Positions 4,708-7,207 of a DNA stretch of 7,207 nucleotides are shown here, in pieces. The notes under the pieces are model-generated. The model made no database searches. It saw only the letters and a list, made by a program, of their open reading frames with translations, and was not told where the DNA came from. Where the stretch lies: NCBI GenBank assembly GCA_022844575.1, contig JALHLL010000182.1:1-7207 (forward strand), read 5' to 3'. Source of the stretch: a bacterium (GTDB lineage Bacteria; Bacteroidota; Ignavibacteria; Kapaibacteriales; UBA961). A program made the position numbers and the translations under genes. Within the stretch, counting starts at the first letter, position 1; each line of letters begins with the position of its first letter.

Positions 4708-6387
4708 ATGACCGATATTAATTCGCTTACATCGCTTATCAATTTGGAATCATTATTGGATTTCAGTGCGCGACTCAATGAATCGAATGATGAGGGATTT
4801 ATCAATAATGCCCTTATTCTTACCATAATGGGAAAATTACGATTATTGCGATGTATTATTCTCATCCCGCATAATGGCAAATTGAAAGTATATTCTTCAA
4901 AAGGAAAAATTAACTTCGAGGAAACGGAAAATTTTACAGTACGTACCGTAACAAATACCTCCAATACCGATATTCCGGTAATTCTGGAAGAAAACGGTTT
5001 TAAGTATTGTTTTCCTTTATTGCATAATGATGTTCTGATTGCCGTTTTATGTATAGGTTCCATCCCTTCCGGTCAACTTTCCGATGAGGAATTACAATAC
5101 GGTTCATTGGTTTGCTCAATAGCCGCCAATGCTATTCATAGCGCGCGTGCCAATGCCGATTTACTACGTCAGAAAAATGAAGTTGAATTACAGAATCAAT
5201 TATTGATGACAATTTTTGAGGTAAATAGGGAATTCAGCGCATTATTATCAAAATCGCAAATTGTACAAATGTTCTCCTATCGGCTTATGGGTCAAATGAT
5301 GATTAGCCGATTTGCCGTTTTTACAATGCACAATTCAGTATGTGATACTATTGTAAACCGATTTACCACAAATTTTCCTCATGATATTCTTCAAGAATTA
5401 TGCAGTACGGAAGGAACATCGCTTAATACATTTACAGGAATTAAACATTTAACAAGGGCTGTGCTTGAAGGCGCTGGTGTACGTTTAATAACTAAGATGA
5501 TTATTCATGGCGAGGTAAAAGGTTTATTATTGGTAGGCGGTAAATTAAACAATACGGCATTTACTACGGTAAACGAACAATTTATCGAGTCGCTTGGCAA
5601 TATTATGATTTCCGCCTTGGAAAATGCCCGCCTTTTTCAGGAAGAACTCAATAAAAAACGCTTGGAAAGCGAATTAAATCTGGCTACTGAAATTCAGAAG
5701 GGTTTATTACCGAGAAGTTTACCCGAAGTACATGGTTTTTCTTGTGCGGCAACAAGTATTCCTTCTAAGCAAGTAGGTGGTGATTATTATGATTTTATTC
5801 GCCTTAGTGACGGACGTTTGATTATAGCAATAGCTGATGTTTCGGGGAAAGGTATGCCCGCATCATTATTAATGGCTAATGTTCAGGCGGCATTGCGCGT
5901 TCTCGCACCATTAAACATGAAATTGGAAGAATTAGTTGCACGGATTAATGCTATTGTGTATCATAATACCTCTCCCGATAAATTCGTAACTTTTTTCGGT
6001 GCTATTTTCGACCCCACCGATAAATCGTTTGCCTATATAAATGCAGGACATAACCCACCGTACGTTATACGTGCAAACGGTACTATAGAAGAATTGAGTG
6101 AGGGCGGAATTATTCTCGGAATTGTTGAAGATGCCCCGCCATACAATTCCGGAAAATGTTATTTGGAAATAGGCGATACGGTATTAATGTACACGGATGG
6201 TGTTTCAGAAGCCATGAATAATGGTAATGAGGAATTCGGTGAACAACAATTACAGGATATCGCCATGTATTCGAGGCATTTGGATGCCGCCGCCATTATG
6301 GAGTCAATCGTCCTCGCCGTTCATCACCATGCTGACGGTGCGCCACAATCGGATGATATTACTCTTGCAGTTGTTAAGTATCAATAA
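4708..6387 (+). CDS. GAF-domain PP2C-type (SpoIIE/RsbU-like) serine phosphatase
   Basis: This is a cytosolic signalling phosphatase of 559 residues with no membrane segment. The order appears to be a first GAF-like domain (about 10-145), a charged helix (145-168), a second GAF-like domain (168-305), a signalling helix (305-332, ending LATEIQKGLLPRSLP), and the SpoIIE-type PP2C domain (about 345-559). The helix into the LLP motif is typical of RsbU/RsbP relatives. Metal-binding acidic residues are all present: Asp359 and Asp362 in VGGDYYDF, Asp377 in IADVSGKGMPAS, Asp497 in YTDGVSEA, and Asp549/Asp550 in SDDITL. NAGHNPP (445-451) is also intact. By family, it should remove phosphate from an anti-sigma-factor-antagonist (STAS) protein in a partner-switching circuit, with the GAF domains sensing a small ligand. 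No STAS or anti-sigma kinase gene lies in the window. It sits 13 bases after pyk with no Shine-Dalgarno, so it is probably co-transcribed with it. Confidence 0.93.
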   Translation: MTDINSLTSLINLESLLDFSARLNESNDEGFINNALILTIMGKLRLLRCIILIPHNGKLKVYSSKGKINFEETENFTVRTVTNTSNTDIPVILEENGFKYCFPLLHNDVLIAVLCIGSIPSGQLSDEELQYGSLVCSIAANAIHSARANADLLRQKNEVELQNQLLMTIFEVNREFSALLSKSQIVQMFSYRLMGQMMISRFAVFTMHNSVCDTIVNRFTTNFPHDILQELCSTEGTSLNTFTGIKHLTRAVLEGAGVRLITKMIIHGEVKGLLLVGGKLNNTAFTTVNEQFIESLGNIMISALENARLFQEELNKKRLESELNLATEIQKGLLPRSLPEVHGFSCAATSIPSKQVGGDYYDFIRLSDGRLIIAIADVSGKGMPASLLMANVQAALRVLAPLNMKLEELVARINAIVYHNTSPDKFVTFFGAIFDPTDKSFAYINAGHNPPYVIRANGTIEELSEGGIILGIVEDAPPYNSGKCYLEIGDTVLMYTDGVSEAMNNGNEEFGEQQLQDIAMYSRHLDAAAIMESIVLAVHHHADGAPQSDDITLAVVKYQ

Positions 6388-6399
6388 ACAGGATTTTAT

Positions 6400-7207
6400 T
6401 TACACCATAGCTTCCGTCAATTTAATCATCATTGTAAAATTCGTGTCCTTGGCTGCGCTTAATAAATGATTATAGGCAAATTGGTGTTTTTCTCTCTCAT
6501 GTAAAGGCACAGTAAGAAGTAATTGCTCCAGTTTATCGAAATATTGATATTCAATTGTTTCTTTTATGTTCGCGCTAACTTCAACATCAAGTGAGTCAAT
6601 GAATTTTAATACTAAGTCTATCTGTTCATTTTGATTAAGCTCATTGCTCTTTCCGGCTGATTTCGATTCCCAAACGAACTCAATTTCCGAACAATGCTCT
6701 ATCGCATTAAATAGTTCTTCCATCCGAAACGGCTTGATAATAAACTCGCTGAACCCTTTCGCAAGCATCTCGTCTTTTTTATACGACCTCCCATTAGCCG
6801 TTAATGCAATAATGGGAATATGTTTACTCCATTCCTCGTTCCTTAGCTCCTGCATCAGCTGAATACCGCTTTTATCTGCCATCATAATATCCGTTATAAT
6901 AATATCCGGTTTTGCTTCCTCTGCAATGGTAATGGCGATTGCCGCAGAGCGTGCCATTAGGCACTCGAATCCTACACGCTTTAGTAATGCCTTATGTACC
7001 AATAAATTGCTTTCTATATCATCAACTAATAATGCGGTAGGTTTATATTCGTTTTTAATACCCGAAACAGTACGTTGAATTCCATCACCCACGCTTGTTT
7101 TACCAATATCATAATATTGGAATTTTAATGCAAATGCAAACTCAGTTCCTTTATCCACCTCGCTCGATACTGTAATTTCACCGCCCATGCCTTTTATAAT
7201 ACGTGAT
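6400..7207 (-). CDS. Hybrid sensor histidine kinase, C-terminal part (5' end beyond the window)
   Basis: The reading frame stays open through the right edge, so the N-terminal sensor and most of the kinase are missing. The visible start is the end of the HATPase_c domain: SRIIKGMGGEITVSSE, then DKGTEFAFAL, the G2-box region of histidine kinases. The ATG at 7188 is internal to this motif and is not the start. After a linker comes a complete receiver domain (about 7040-6690) with the acidic pair in LLVDDIESN, phosphoacceptor Asp at 6889-6891 in ITDIMMADKSG, Thr in ALTANG and Lys in IIKPF. The position after the Asp-x-x-Met is Ala instead of the usual Pro. A C-terminal helical region of about 90 residues ends the protein. 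It resembles the tails often found on hybrid kinases and shows no phosphotransfer histidine motif. It converges with the phosphatase gene across 12 bases with no clear terminator. Confidence 0.9.
   Translation of the reverse strand, partial: SRIIKGMGGEITVSSEVDKGTEFAFALKFQYYDIGKTSVGDGIQRTVSGIKNEYKPTALLVDDIESNLLVHKALLKRVGFECLMARSAAIAITIAEEAKPDIIITDIMMADKSGIQLMQELRNEEWSKHIPIIALTANGRSYKKDEMLAKGFSEFIIKPFRMEELFNAIEHCSEIEFVWESKSAGKSNELNQNEQIDLVLKFIDSLDVEVSANIKETIEYQYFDKLEQLLLTVPLHEREKHQFAYNHLLSAAKDTNFTMMIKLTEAMV

Noticed and set aside
4217..5063. Minus-strand ORFs of 138 and 129 codons opposite pyk and the phosphatase
   Set aside because: Both are antisense to strongly identified genes and show no recognisable family motifs.
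7186..7188. ATG as the start of a stand-alone response regulator
   Set aside because: The frame stays open to the edge and the residues before it (SRIIKG) belong to the histidine kinase ATPase domain, so the gene continues beyond the window.

Overview
The window holds five confidently identified genes (one cut by the right edge), two small unrecognised genes and one repeat-rich intergenic block. Base composition is AT-rich. The four start sites visible in the well-identified genes have weak or no Shine-Dalgarno sequences, and several upstream regions carry a TAnnTTTG box, the -7 element of Bacteroidota-type promoters. Together with the protein families, this suggests a flagellated, free-living member of the Bacteroidota/Chlorobiota (FCB) group. 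The placement is an inference, and no species can be named.

Region by region: (1) Positions 1-1227 look accessory. An orphan 138-residue protein with an N-terminal hydrophobic segment is followed by about 470 bp without a convincing gene. That stretch holds a short interspersed-type repeat, a 108-bp imperfect palindrome with two nested perfect hairpins, and a cluster of GGGGTGGAG-type repeats that runs up to a 41-codon ORF. Both small ORFs have strong Shine-Dalgarno sequences, unlike the other genes. (2) Positions 1224-2961, minus strand, carry motA-motB, the complete flagellar stator operon with its catalytic aspartate and key prolines. (3) A 263-bp divergent spacer separates motA from pyk and contains an operator-like inverted repeat. 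(4) Positions 3225-6387, plus strand, carry pyk (pyruvate kinase of the predicted K+-independent type) and, 13 bp downstream, a two-GAF-domain PP2C/SpoIIE-type serine phosphatase. (5) Positions 6400 to the right edge, minus strand, carry the C-terminal part of a hybrid sensor histidine kinase, convergent with the phosphatase.

How they may work together: MotA and MotB form the ion channel that powers the flagellum. The GAF-PP2C phosphatase and the hybrid kinase are signalling proteins of the kind that run partner-switching or phosphorelay control. Co-transcription of the phosphatase with pyruvate kinase is likely from the spacing, but a functional link is not shown by the sequence. The least explained part of the window is the repeat cluster at 826-1070 with its adjacent micro-ORF. 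I find no demonstrable new multi-gene system here.
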